Assembly: GCF_000027145.1 (NCBI RefSeq)
Contig: NC_013891.1
Span: forward strand, 992,001 to 1,056,000
DNA length: 64,000 nucleotides
Direction of reading: 5' to 3'
Source of the DNA: Listeria seeligeri serovar 1/2b str. SLCC3954
GTDB lineage: Bacteria; Bacillota; Bacilli; Lactobacillales; Listeriaceae
Part shown: piece by piece, positions 54,678 through 63,530 of the stretch
How the letters are laid out: each line of letters begins with the position of its first letter
Numbering within the stretch: the first letter of the stretch is position 1
The notes under the pieces: model-generated
Seen by the model: only the letters and a program-made list of their open reading frames with translations
Told to the model about the DNA's origin: nothing
Database searches by the model: none
Program-made: the position numbers and the translations under genes

Positions 54678-56385
54678 TAAACGTCTCTTCCAATTGGTCG
54701 AAAAGAAATCTTTAGTATTACTAATTCTTTTTCGTGTTATCAGTTTGGGATTCATGATTATTCTTTGGTTCGTATTTGCTCAACAATTAACGAATTATTT
54801 AAACGGGCAAAGTATTGATTGGTTATTTTTAGTGGGTACGGTTTTACTTGTTTTAATTGGTAAGTCAGTGCTCACGAAATTAATGGAAAAACAAATTTAC
54901 AAAGCTTCAGCGGAATTACGTTTATCAATGCGCCGCGCTGTCATGTCAAAAGCTTTTCGGTTAGGAAATAATGAAGGTCAATTACCAGCTTCCACTCTAA
55001 CTCAGCTGGCGGTCGATGGAATTGAACAACTTGAAATTTATTATGCACGCTTTTTACCGCAATTATTTTATTGTTTGATTGCTTCGTTGATGATTTTTTT
55101 GAGTTTAGTTGGTTTTGCTTGGGTGCCGGCAGTGGTGCTTCTTATTTGTATGCCGATGATTCCAGTAGTGATTATGGCTGTGATGAAAATTGCGAAGAGG
55201 ATTTTGAGTGGTTATTGGTCTGATTATACGAACTTAGGGACTAAATTTCATGAAAACTTAAGTGGTTTTAGTATTTTAAAAGCGTATGATCAAGATAAAT
55301 ATAAACAAGAAGAGATTGCAACAGATGCGGAACGTTTTCGTAAAGCGACGATGAGTTTATTGTCAATGCAGCTAAATTCGATTACGATTATGGATATTAT
55401 TTCGTATAGCGGGGCAGCTCTAGGGATTGGAATAGCTTTAATTGAGTTTACAGGTGGAACTATTAGTACAACGGGAATGTTGATGTTTCTATTATTAAGT
55501 GCGGAGTTTTTTATTCCGATGCGCCAATTGGGCTCACTTTTTCATGTGGCGATGAATGGGATTAGTGCTTGTAGCAGATTGTTTAGTTATTTGGAATTAC
55601 CAGAGCAAGTTTATGGGAAAGATAAGCTTGAGAAAGCTTTAGAAAAAATCAATGTTCATGATTTGTCTTATACATATGACAAAGAAAAAACTGCTGCGCT
55701 TCAAGGGGTATCAGCTAGTTTTCAGCAAGGGACTTTTTCTGCGTTAGTTGGGAAGTCGGGCTCTGGGAAAAGTACTTTTGCGAGGGTATTATTGCATCAA
55801 TTGTCTGGGTATGAAGGGGAGCTTGTTTGGAATGATGTGAGACTTACGGATTTGAGTGGGGAGGCGATTCGAAGGCAGGGAGTTTTAGTCGATAATCATG
55901 GCTATCTCTACGCTGATAGTATTCGTGCTAATTTATTAATTGGTAACCAACAAGCGAGCGACGCAGATTTGTGGCGTGTGTTGGAGAAAGTTTGTTTAGC
56001 GGATTTTGTTAGAAACTTGCCTGAACAATTGGCAGAAACTTTGCAAGAGGATGGGAGTAACTTATCTGGTGGTCAGAGGCAGCGACTTATACTTGCGCGC
56101 GCGATGCTACGAGAAGCAGAACTGTATATTTTTGATGAAATTACTTCTGGTGTGGACTTAGAAAGTGAAAAAATCATTCTGGAGGTGCTGCAAGATTTGG
56201 CGCGGGAAAAGATGGTGCTCTTTATTTCGCACCGGTTATACAATGTTTTAGATGCGGACCAAGTGTTAGTGTTTGAAGCTGGGAAATTGGTAGAAGTTGG
56301 CGCTCCTGAACAGTTACAACGAGATTCTAATTATTTTAAGAATTACTTTTTAGAAGAAGCAAAGTTACTGAAAGGGGGCGCTTAA
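54670..56385 (+). CDS. ABC exporter half-transporter, CydD-like, Fur-controlled
   Basis: The 571-residue protein has six membrane helices (about 15-300) fused to an ATPase domain with Walker A GKSGSGKST (about 366), signature LSGGQRQR and Walker B ELYIFDEI. ATG 54670 follows GGGAGG. Together with the next gene it makes a heterodimeric type-IV ABC exporter of the CydDC/multidrug style. The Fur box predicts induction by iron lack, so its cargo may be a haem, thiol or siderophore-related molecule. The cargo itself cannot be read. Confidence 0.9.
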   Translation: MIDKRLFQLVEKKSLVLLILFRVISLGFMIILWFVFAQQLTNYLNGQSIDWLFLVGTVLLVLIGKSVLTKLMEKQIYKASAELRLSMRRAVMSKAFRLGNNEGQLPASTLTQLAVDGIEQLEIYYARFLPQLFYCLIASLMIFLSLVGFAWVPAVVLLICMPMIPVVIMAVMKIAKRILSGYWSDYTNLGTKFHENLSGFSILKAYDQDKYKQEEIATDAERFRKATMSLLSMQLNSITIMDIISYSGAALGIGIALIEFTGGTISTTGMLMFLLLSAEFFIPMRQLGSLFHVAMNGISACSRLFSYLELPEQVYGKDKLEKALEKINVHDLSYTYDKEKTAALQGVSASFQQGTFSALVGKSGSGKSTFARVLLHQLSGYEGELVWNDVRLTDLSGEAIRRQGVLVDNHGYLYADSIRANLLIGNQQASDADLWRVLEKVCLADFVRNLPEQLAETLQEDGSNLSGGQRQRLILARAMLREAELYIFDEITSGVDLESEKIILEVLQDLAREKMVLFISHRLYNVLDADQVLVFEAGKLVEVGAPEQLQRDSNYFKNYFLEEAKLLKGGA

Positions 56386-56386
56386 T

Positions 56387-58033
56387 ATGTCCGAGTGGAA
56401 GATTATTCGTTGGTTGTTAAGTTTTGTGAAACCTTTGAGGATGCGAATGTTTTTGGCAATTTTACTAGGAATTATTAGTAATTTATCGGTGATTGCGATT
56501 TCTTTAATTGGGGCTTATGGTATTTTGGCGGTTATTTTAGGACAAGCACTGAATCCGCAAAAGTGGCTTGTCGTAATGGTGGGCTGTGGAATAATTCGTG
56601 GGCTGGCGAGGTATGCGGAACAGTATTTAAATCACGATATTGCTTTTCGATTACTAGCGATTATTCGGGAACGAATTTTTGCTACGCTTAGAAAACTTGG
56701 GCCTGCACGTTTATCTGGTAAAAAAAGTGGCGACTTAATTACGGCGATTACAACCGATGTGGAAGCTTTGGAAGTGTTTTTTGCGCATACTATTTCACCA
56801 GTTTTTATTGCACTTGGTACGACGATTGTGACAGTGGGCTATTTAGGAACTTATGATGTTGGTTTGGCGTTAATACTTTTACTTGGACAAGTTTTAGTTG
56901 GTGTCGTTTTGCCGGTAATAAGTTACAAACGAAATGAGCAGATTGGAGCGGATTATCAAAGGGAATTTGTGGGGCTAAATCAAGCCGTGATGGAAAATAT
57001 TGCTAGTTTACAAGATGTTTTTCAATTTAAGTTAGGGAAACAGCGCTTAGCAATGTTAAATGAGAGCGGGCAAAAGTTGAATTGGCATTATCAAAAGAAA
57101 TTAAAACAGGGGACTCAGCTACAAATTTTGAGTGAGTGGGTTTTGATTGGAACTGCGGCTTTGGTTTTAGGGTTAGGAAGTTTCTGGCAATTACCAGTGG
57201 AAACTGTTTTAATTGGGACAGTCTTAAGTTTAAGTTCTTTTGGGTCGGTGTTAGCGTTAAATGGCTTAGGAACAGCTTTGTTAACTACTTTTGCTAGTGG
57301 GAAGCGATTGAATGCTTTAATGGAAGAAAAGCCAACTGTTGTTTTTGACGGTCAGCTAGAATTAACGGATTTTGAAAACGCAGAACTCGATAAAGTAAGT
57401 TTTGGCTATGACGGCAACCAGTCAATTTTGAGTGAGGTGTCGCTTGATCTGCCAAAAGGAAAATGGTTGGGAATTGGTGGAGAAAGTGGTAGTGGAAAAA
57501 GTACGTTGATGAAAATCCTAATGCGATATTTTGATCCAGAAGGGCAAGTTAGCTTAAATGAAAAAAATCTTCCAAACCTTAAAGAATCATCGTTGCATCA
57601 ACTTGAAGGCGTGATGGAACAAAGCACGTTCTTATTTGAAGATACACTTGGAAATAATATTCGGTTAGCGAAAAAGGATGCGACTTTGGAAGAAGTAAAA
57701 GATGCCGCGAGAAAAGCCTCCGTAGACGAGTGGATTGAAACTTTGCCAGAAGGATATGATACGAAAGTTGGCGGGCAAGCACGGAATTTATCTGATGGGG
57801 AACGCCAACGAATTGGACTGGCGAGATTATTTCTTCATGATGCACCGCTTTTACTGCTCGATGAACCAACGAGTAATTTGGATTATGTAAATGAGCAGGC
57901 GATTTTGATGACATTACGATCGGAAGTTAATGATAAGACTGTTTTGGTGATTTCTCACCGCGAGACGACACTGGATTTAGCGGAAGAGCGGCTTTATTTG
58001 GAGAAAGGAAAGTTGAATAGGATTGTAGAATAA
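56387..58033 (+). CDS. ABC exporter half-transporter, CydC-like, partner subunit
   Basis: The 548-residue partner has six membrane helices and an ATPase domain with Walker A GGESGSGKST (about 365), signature LSDGERQR and Walker B LLLLDEP. In the first subunit the residue after Walker B Asp is Glu (DEI), and in this one also Glu (DEP), so both sites may hydrolyse ATP. It starts one base after the first subunit's stop with AGGGGG. The pair ends in a terminator. Some relatives export cysteine or glutathione for cytochrome assembly, a possible but untested role here. Confidence 0.9.
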   Translation: MSEWKIIRWLLSFVKPLRMRMFLAILLGIISNLSVIAISLIGAYGILAVILGQALNPQKWLVVMVGCGIIRGLARYAEQYLNHDIAFRLLAIIRERIFATLRKLGPARLSGKKSGDLITAITTDVEALEVFFAHTISPVFIALGTTIVTVGYLGTYDVGLALILLLGQVLVGVVLPVISYKRNEQIGADYQREFVGLNQAVMENIASLQDVFQFKLGKQRLAMLNESGQKLNWHYQKKLKQGTQLQILSEWVLIGTAALVLGLGSFWQLPVETVLIGTVLSLSSFGSVLALNGLGTALLTTFASGKRLNALMEEKPTVVFDGQLELTDFENAELDKVSFGYDGNQSILSEVSLDLPKGKWLGIGGESGSGKSTLMKILMRYFDPEGQVSLNEKNLPNLKESSLHQLEGVMEQSTFLFEDTLGNNIRLAKKDATLEEVKDAARKASVDEWIETLPEGYDTKVGGQARNLSDGERQRIGLARLFLHDAPLLLLDEPTSNLDYVNEQAILMTLRSEVNDKTVLVISHRETTLDLAEERLYLEKGKLNRIVE

Positions 58034-58042
58034 ATTTAATAG

Positions 58043-58080
58043 AAACAGCCTGTCTACAGAAATGTTTACAGGCTGTTTTT
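58043..58080. terminator. Terminator between the ABC operon and the ABM gene
   Basis: AAACAGCCTGT pairs with ACAGGCTGTTT between convergent genes, with T-run. Confidence 0.88.
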
Positions 58081-58085
58081 GGCTA

Positions 58086-58385
58086 TCACAATTCCACTTT
58101 TTCGGAGCTTTCGAAAAATTCTATCGTATCAAGTTCGGCTTGGAAAAATTCTTTTGTGTAAGTTTGCTTGTGATGTGCATAAAAAGCAGCTTGGTTTTTC
58201 CAGATTTCCCATAGTGCAAACCGACCTGTTGCTTTTTCTAATGGAACCACTTTAAACATGATACATCCAGCTTCTGCTATGGTTTTCTCACTTAATTCTG
58301 CCAAGTGTTCCACGAGTTGCTCGTAAGGCACTTTTCCAGTTGTTTGAATAACCGCAGTACAATATAAATAATTATCATTTTTCAT
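58086..58385 (-). CDS. Antibiotic biosynthesis monooxygenase (ABM)-fold protein
   Basis: The 99-residue dimeric alpha/beta-barrel protein has the pattern CTAVIQTTGKVPYEQLVEHL, CIMFKVVPLEK and FALWEIWKNQAAFYAHHKQ typical of YgiN-like monooxygenases, which act on quinols or similar. ATG 58385 is chosen for AAAGGAGGAG. It diverges from a MerR gene, which is the common layout for a regulated detoxification gene. Confidence 0.87.
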   Translation of the reverse strand: MKNDNYLYCTAVIQTTGKVPYEQLVEHLAELSEKTIAEAGCIMFKVVPLEKATGRFALWEIWKNQAAFYAHHKQTYTKEFFQAELDTIEFFESSEKVEL

Positions 58386-58423
58386 TTCTTCTCCTCCTTT
58401 TAATATGTTAAGCTTAAAGTATG

Positions 58424-58433
58424 GAGTACACTC
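58424..58433. promoter_or_regulatory. Possible MerR operator in the divergent gap
   Basis: GAGT-AC-ACTC is a perfect dyad in the 68-base space between the ABM gene and the MerR gene. Assignment as operator is inference from position. Confidence 0.4.
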
Positions 58434-58453
58434 GGGTAGCATGGAGGAAATCA

Positions 58454-58807
58454 ATGTATATCAAAGAATTTTCGATTAAAACGGGGCTTTCCATTGATAC
58501 GCTTCGATATTATGAGGAAGAAAAATTATTAATACCAGCGCGAAATGAAAAAAATTACCGGGTTTATACGGAGGAAGATTATTGCTGGGTGCAGTTATTG
58601 CTTAAGATGAAACAAACGAGTATGACACTTGCGAATATTAAGGAATTTGCGAAGTTACAGAAGCTCGGGGATGCATCATTGCCGGAGAGAATTTGGATTT
58701 TAGATGAGCATCTGGGCGAGCTTTTTCAGCAACAAACTAATTTAATGGAAACGATTACCTTTGTATCTGAAAAAATGGAGAGCTACCAAAAAAAGGTAGT
58801 GAAATAA
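58454..58807 (+). CDS. MerR-family transcriptional regulator
   Basis: The 117-residue short MerR protein begins with YIKEFSIKTGLSIDTLRYYEEEKLL, the winged-helix DNA-binding motif. The dimerisation helix (LDEHLGELFQQQTNLMETITF) ends the protein, without an added ligand domain. ATG 58454 follows TGGAGG. It probably controls the divergent monooxygenase gene and itself. The next gene starts two bases later. Confidence 0.9.
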   Translation: MYIKEFSIKTGLSIDTLRYYEEEKLLIPARNEKNYRVYTEEDYCWVQLLLKMKQTSMTLANIKEFAKLQKLGDASLPERIWILDEHLGELFQQQTNLMETITFVSEKMESYQKKVVK

Positions 58808-58809
58808 GC

Positions 58810-59145
58810 ATGAAAATGAAAAAATTAAAGCTGAAAATCACCGTTGACAGACCGATTGGCTACACAGATGAGTTTGGTAACATTTACCCGATAAATTACG
58901 GCTTTGTGAGCGGGATTATTGGTGGCGATGACGAAGAACAAGATGTTTACATTATTTCCAGTAAAGTTGATAGGCCGTTGAAAAGTTTTACAGGAGAGCT
59001 AGTTGCCGTAATTACGAGAAAAGATGACGTGGAGGAAAAATGGGTAGTGACTTCCAAAGAGGAACAACTTACTTTAGAAGAAATTAAAAATACTGTTCAT
59101 TTCATCGAACAGTATTTTGATTCGGATATTGAAATGATTGATTAG
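58810..59145 (+). CDS. Inorganic pyrophosphatase-like protein
   Basis: The 111-residue protein contains VDRPIGYTDEFGNIYPINYGFVSG, which resembles the start of soluble family I pyrophosphatases. It is much shorter than the ~170-residue enzyme, and the catalytic DxDPxD acidic cluster is missing. It is probably a non-catalytic relative. It lies two bases after the MerR gene, in the same transcript. Confidence 0.75.
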   Translation: MKMKKLKLKITVDRPIGYTDEFGNIYPINYGFVSGIIGGDDEEQDVYIISSKVDRPLKSFTGELVAVITRKDDVEEKWVVTSKEEQLTLEEIKNTVHFIEQYFDSDIEMID

Positions 59146-59329
59146 TTTTTGAGTTATCACCACATAATGATAAAGCTACCTACTAGAAAGATTAGCTCAA
59201 TATGAATATGTTTTAAACTTAGCCTGTTTTTTAACGATTACAATATGGCTATACCTATTGTTCTATTTGTTAAGGTTACTTTTTCTTCTCAATGTTATAA
59301 TAGTAATCAAAATGAAAGGAGCGAGTGAT

Positions 59330-61549
59330 TTGAAAAAATATACAGCTACCGACAACGATACATATGTATTAATTGAAAATGAAAACGGGGCGACTCTTGG
59401 CCTTGCGAAAGACAGCGCAGTAGAAATTTTAGAGAGTGATGGATTTGCTTTTAAAGATTTAAATAAAAACGGACGCCTAGATCCTTATGAAGATTGGCGT
59501 TTACCGATGGAGGAACGGATTGCAGATTTAGTTTCGCAATTGCCGATTGAAGAAATTGCGGGCTTGATGCTTTATAGTGGGCATCAAAGTGTAGCGACAA
59601 CGGGTCGATTTGCTGAGATGTTTGCTGGTACTTATGACGGTTTGCCATTAGCCGAAAATAACCAAGCAAAAATTTCCGATATAACCGACCAACAAAAGAA
59701 ATTTTTGCAAGAAGATAGATTGCGTCATGTATTATTAACAGCTGTTGAGGATACTGAAGCTGCCGTGACCTGGAATAACCAAATGCAAGCTTTTGTGGAA
59801 AACTTGGACTTTGGTATTCCTATTAATATGAGCAGTGATCCGCGCCATACGAGTGAGGCGAATACGGAATTCAATGCTGGTTCTGGCGGCGATATTTCGA
59901 AATGGCCGGAACCACTTGGACTTGCTGCGACCTTTAATCCGGATGTCGTCAAACAGTTTGGCGAAATCGCTTCGTTAGAATACCGTGCACTAGGAATTAC
60001 AACAGCTTTGTCTCCGCAAGTCGATATTGCAACTGAACCACGTTGGATGCGGTTTAATGGTACTTTTGGGGAAGATGGTGTGCTGAGCGCGGACATGGCT
60101 AAAGCTTACTGTGAAGGTTTGCAAAATAGTGACGAAGGCTGGGGAAGTGAGAGTGTCAACGCGATGGTAAAACATTGGCCAGGCGGTGGCAGTGGGGAAG
60201 CTGGTCGTGATGCGCATTATGCTTACGGAAAATATGCTGTTTACCCAGGAAACAATTTTGATGAGCATTTAATACCCTTTACTGAAGGTGCTTTTAAATT
60301 GGATAAAACTGGCTCTGCAAGTGCGATTATGCCATACTATACGATTTCCTATAATCAGACTCCGAGTAATGTTGGAAATGGTTTTAATAGCTATTTAATT
60401 CAAAATTTACTTCGTGGTGAGTATAAATATGATGGCGTTGTTTGTACTGATTGGAATATTACGCATGACAATCATAGTATGAGCCAATTTATTTCGGGTA
60501 AAAGTTGGGGTGTGGAAGAAAAATCAGTAGAAGAACGTCACTACCAATCCATTTTAGCTGGAGTAGATCAGTTCGGTGGAAACAATGATTTACAACCAGT
60601 TCTGGCAGCCTATGAAATGGGTAAAAAGTATTTCTCAGAATCTGTGATGCGCAACCGTTTTGAACAAAGCGCGCACCGTCTATTACGCAACATTTTCCAA
60701 ACAGGATTATTTGAAAATCCTTATTTATCGTTAGTAAAATCCGAAGAAACTTGCGGCAATCCGGCTTACATGCAAGCTGGTTTTGAAGCGCAGAAAAAAT
60801 CAGTTGTTTTGCTTAAAAATAAAGCACAAGTACTACCCTTAGCTAAAAAGTTAAAAGTATATATCCCAGAACGCACTCGCCCGGAAACATTTGATTGGTT
60901 TGGTAAAAAAATTCCGGCAACTAAACAATTTCCTGTAGATAAAAAAATCATCGGTAAATTTTATGAGCTAGTGGAAGAGCCGGTGGAAGCAGATTTTGCA
61001 TTAGTTTTCATTGAATCCCCGCAATCAGTTGCCTATACAGAACAAGATGGCTATTTACCAATTTCTTTGCAGTATCGCCCGTACACTGCGAAACTTGCTC
61101 GAGAAACAAGTATTGCAGGAGGTGATCCACTGGAAGAATCAACCAGTCGCTCTTACAAAAATAAAACGAATAAAACGACCAATGAATCGGATTTAGATGC
61201 CGTTCTTGCCACAAAAAAAATAATGGGAGATAAACCTGTAATTGTTTGTTTAGACATTGCGAATCCAACTGTTGTTGCAGAATTTGAAACTGCTGTGGAT
61301 GGTTTACTAGTTCATTTTTCGGCAACGACTCAAGCATTACTAACAATCATTTCCGGCGAAACAGAGCCAAGCGGTTTGTTGCCATTCCAAATGCCAGCAA
61401 GTATGGATGTGGTTGAAACACAAAAAGAAGATGTCGGACACGATATGGAATCTTATACAGACGAGCTTGGACATGTTTATGATTTTGCTTATGGGTTAGA
61501 TTTTTCTGGTGTGATAGCGGATGAACGTGTTCGAAAGTATAAAAAGTAG
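59330..61549 (+). CDS. Glycoside hydrolase family 3 (beta-glucosidase-type)
   Basis: This 739-residue cytoplasmic glycosidase has no signal peptide. The N-terminal barrel carries KHWPGGGSGEAGRDAHYAYG (the KH(F/W)xG substrate loop) and VVCTDWNI, in which Asp is the nucleophile. A C-terminal alpha/beta sandwich follows (VVLLKNKAQVLPL, DPLEESTSRSY). A DLNKNGRLDPYEDWRLP Ca2+-type loop is near the start, as in many GH3 enzymes. TTG 59330 follows AAAGGAG; the frame extends further upstream without a site. Substrate is likely a beta-glucoside. Confidence 0.92.
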   Translation: MKKYTATDNDTYVLIENENGATLGLAKDSAVEILESDGFAFKDLNKNGRLDPYEDWRLPMEERIADLVSQLPIEEIAGLMLYSGHQSVATTGRFAEMFAGTYDGLPLAENNQAKISDITDQQKKFLQEDRLRHVLLTAVEDTEAAVTWNNQMQAFVENLDFGIPINMSSDPRHTSEANTEFNAGSGGDISKWPEPLGLAATFNPDVVKQFGEIASLEYRALGITTALSPQVDIATEPRWMRFNGTFGEDGVLSADMAKAYCEGLQNSDEGWGSESVNAMVKHWPGGGSGEAGRDAHYAYGKYAVYPGNNFDEHLIPFTEGAFKLDKTGSASAIMPYYTISYNQTPSNVGNGFNSYLIQNLLRGEYKYDGVVCTDWNITHDNHSMSQFISGKSWGVEEKSVEERHYQSILAGVDQFGGNNDLQPVLAAYEMGKKYFSESVMRNRFEQSAHRLLRNIFQTGLFENPYLSLVKSEETCGNPAYMQAGFEAQKKSVVLLKNKAQVLPLAKKLKVYIPERTRPETFDWFGKKIPATKQFPVDKKIIGKFYELVEEPVEADFALVFIESPQSVAYTEQDGYLPISLQYRPYTAKLARETSIAGGDPLEESTSRSYKNKTNKTTNESDLDAVLATKKIMGDKPVIVCLDIANPTVVAEFETAVDGLLVHFSATTQALLTIISGETEPSGLLPFQMPASMDVVETQKEDVGHDMESYTDELGHVYDFAYGLDFSGVIADERVRKYKK

Positions 61550-61605
61550 CAAATGGCACAAAAACAAGAGTTTAACATTTTGTTAGACTCTTGTTTTGAT
61601 ATATT

Positions 61606-61959
61606 CTAGGGAGCGAATATTTTCGTCCCTTGATGGAAAGCAAGTTTCCAATTACCGTCTTCTAAAACCCATAAATTACTCCTCATCGTATAAGTGTTTG
61701 TGACGGTATCTTTTAACTTATAATAACTGAGTACTTTTGTTTGATCGATTATTTTTATGTTGTAGTGGATTATTTCTAGAGGATTGGTACTTAAAGAGGT
61801 TAGTGATTTGTAGTATTCATAATCCGTAACTATCCCACTTTGCGTTATTTCGATGTAGGATTTGCTCAAAATTGCTAATATTTCTGCCATTGACTGTCGA
61901 TTATTTGTTGATAAATGTATTTCATCTAACTTTTGGAAATTTTCTTTCGTTAGTTCCAT
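61606..61959 (-). CDS. SnoaL/NTF2-like (DUF4440-type) protein
   Basis: The 117-residue protein fits the NTF2-like cone fold: a helix pair at the N-terminus (ENFQKLDEIHLSTNNRQSM), then strands, with NLWVLEDGNWKLAFHQGT at the end as in DUF4440 proteins. The fold serves in both enzymes and ligand binding, so function is open. ATG 61959 is best spaced from AAAGGA; another ATG lies three codons before. Confidence 0.75.
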   Translation of the reverse strand: MELTKENFQKLDEIHLSTNNRQSMAEILAILSKSYIEITQSGIVTDYEYYKSLTSLSTNPLEIIHYNIKIIDQTKVLSYYKLKDTVTNTYTMRSNLWVLEDGNWKLAFHQGTKIFAP

Positions 61960-62116
61960 TAATATCATTCCTTTGTATAAATATAAAAAGAAGTAGCTAG
62001 TACTAATTAGAAAGGCAAGAAATATTATACAGCAAAGTCAACTTCACTGGTAATTGTATTTAAAATTCAAAGATGGTATATTATTTTAGGACTTTTGGTT
62101 TAAAGAGATTTAGAAG

Positions 62117-62233
62117 ATGCTTTATGATTTAACAGATAAAATGAATATTGTAATAGCAAATAAAGAATGGTTAGCATTTAAAAAAATTATCCTAATCAAG
62201 TTGTTGCGAATGGTAAAAAAGAATAAAAGTTAA
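62117..62233 (+). pseudogene. Short decayed ORF, unknown
   Basis: In the 360-base gap before clpP, a 38-codon frame (LYDLTDKMNIVIANKEWLAF) ends in Lys/Leu-rich sequence. Inserting one A in the run of A at about 62184 would give a more protein-like end (NYPNQVVANGKKE). No ribosome site; nothing else is seen in the gap. Confidence 0.25.
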
Positions 62234-62266
62234 AATGGGAAAACTTCTTAAATAATTATATAAAAT

Positions 62267-62320
62267 AAAAGTCTGGGACAAAAAGGAATTAATTTAATCC
62301 TTTTTGTCCCAGACTTTTTT
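62267..62320. terminator. clpP terminator
   Basis: A perfect long stem, AAAGTCTGGGACAAAAAGGA and complement, has A/T runs on both sides. Confidence 0.92.
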
Positions 62321-62323
62321 GCG

Positions 62324-62896
62324 TTATTTCAAGCCATCACGATTTTCAATAATTTCACTTACAATACCGTAATCTTTTGCTTCGTTTACAGATAACCAGA
62401 AGTTTCGGTCGGTATCTTTGGAAATTTTTTCGTAAGTTTGACCAGTTGCTTCAGCGATTAGACGATTGATTCGTTCGCGCATCCGGATAATTTCTTTTGC
62501 TTCGATTTCGATTTCAGTGCTTTGACCTTGTACGCCGCCAGCTGGTTGGTGAATCATGTAGCGGGTATTTGGTAAGCTAAAGCGGTTTTCTTTTTCAGCA
62601 GCTAAGTAGATAGTAATTCCGGCGCTTGCAACCCAGCCAGTTCCAACGACTTTGACTGTTGGTTTAATGAATTTAATCATATCATGAATCGTATCACCAG
62701 CTTCGACGTGTCCGCCTTGGCTATTGATGAAAACGGTAATTGGCTCATCACTGATGGATTCTAGTAATAAGAGTTGCTTAGAAACGTCTTCTGCCAGCTC
62801 TTGGTTAATTTCACCATAAATTAAAACAGTACGTGTATCAATTAGTTTTTGGGTAAGGATGTTGGTGATGTTTTCATTATTTTTATTGTCTGCCAT
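62324..62896 (-). CDS. clpP: ClpP-family protease subunit, ClpP1 type with Asn in the triad
   Basis: The 190-residue member of the Clp protease core has the nucleophile Ser in GWVASAG and the His in RYMIHQPAGG. In the third box, KDTDRNFWLS, Asn stands where ordinary ClpP has the catalytic Asp. L. monocytogenes is known to carry such a ClpP1, which assembles with ClpP2 into a mixed tetradecamer and is inactive or weak alone. Length and N-terminus are otherwise complete. AAGGAGG precedes the ATG. It is not next to a Clp ATPase gene. Confidence 0.93.
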   Translation of the reverse strand: MADNKNNENITNILTQKLIDTRTVLIYGEINQELAEDVSKQLLLLESISDEPITVFINSQGGHVEAGDTIHDMIKFIKPTVKVVGTGWVASAGITIYLAAEKENRFSLPNTRYMIHQPAGGVQGQSTEIEIEAKEIIRMRERINRLIAEATGQTYEKISKDTDRNFWLSVNEAKDYGIVSEIIENRDGLK

Positions 62897-63034
62897 GAAA
62901 AAATTCCTCCTTAAAAGCCTTGTATTTGTTGTATTACAAGTATCTTAGCATAATGGTCGAAAATGGTCAAACATTTTGAATAGAGTTAGCCTCATAAAAA
63001 GAAAACGCGTTTTGCCGCGCTTTCTTAAGAACAA

Positions 63035-63442
63035 TTATTCAAAAACAAGCTGCCATGTAACACCATATTTATCGGTAACCCACGCAACTTTTCGTAGCAA
63101 TTCAACTGCCTCAGGTCCCATCATCACTGTTCCTTCTTTGGAAAGTTTGTCAAATAAATCATCAAATTCACTTTCCGTACTAGCGAAGTAAATCGTAGAA
63201 GTGGACCAACTGAAATCTGGTGAGGCGTTACTTGTCATGTCCATTACCATGAAGGCAGCATTTTTAATTTCAAAAGTGCCGTTTAATACTTTGCCAATGT
63301 CACCACCTTGTTCTGGTTTGGTGAAATAGGTAAGGGAGATTTTTTTTGCATCTGGAAAAGTTGCTAGATAGAAGTTCATGGCTTCTTCGGCATTACCGTT
63401 AAACGTTAAAAAAGTTGAAACGGGCTTTGCATGATTAAACAT
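63035..63442 (-). CDS. PhnB-like VOC-superfamily protein
   Basis: The 135-residue protein shows the 3-demethylubiquinone-methyltransferase-like (PhnB) pattern: VSTFLTFNGNAEEAMNFYLATF at the start and AWVTDKYGVTWQLVF at the end, both typical of the paired beta-alpha-beta modules. Members may bind metal and small ligands; no function is known in Listeria. GGAGGTAACG precedes the ATG. Confidence 0.88.
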   Translation of the reverse strand: MFNHAKPVSTFLTFNGNAEEAMNFYLATFPDAKKISLTYFTKPEQGGDIGKVLNGTFEIKNAAFMVMDMTSNASPDFSWSTSTIYFASTESEFDDLFDKLSKEGTVMMGPEAVELLRKVAWVTDKYGVTWQLVFE

Positions 63443-63530
63443 TTTCGTTACCTCCTTTTGATTTATTTCTAATATACCCGAAAGTGAAAGAGATTATGTG
63501 TTAAAATGGAGAAAAATGTGCGGAGGATAG

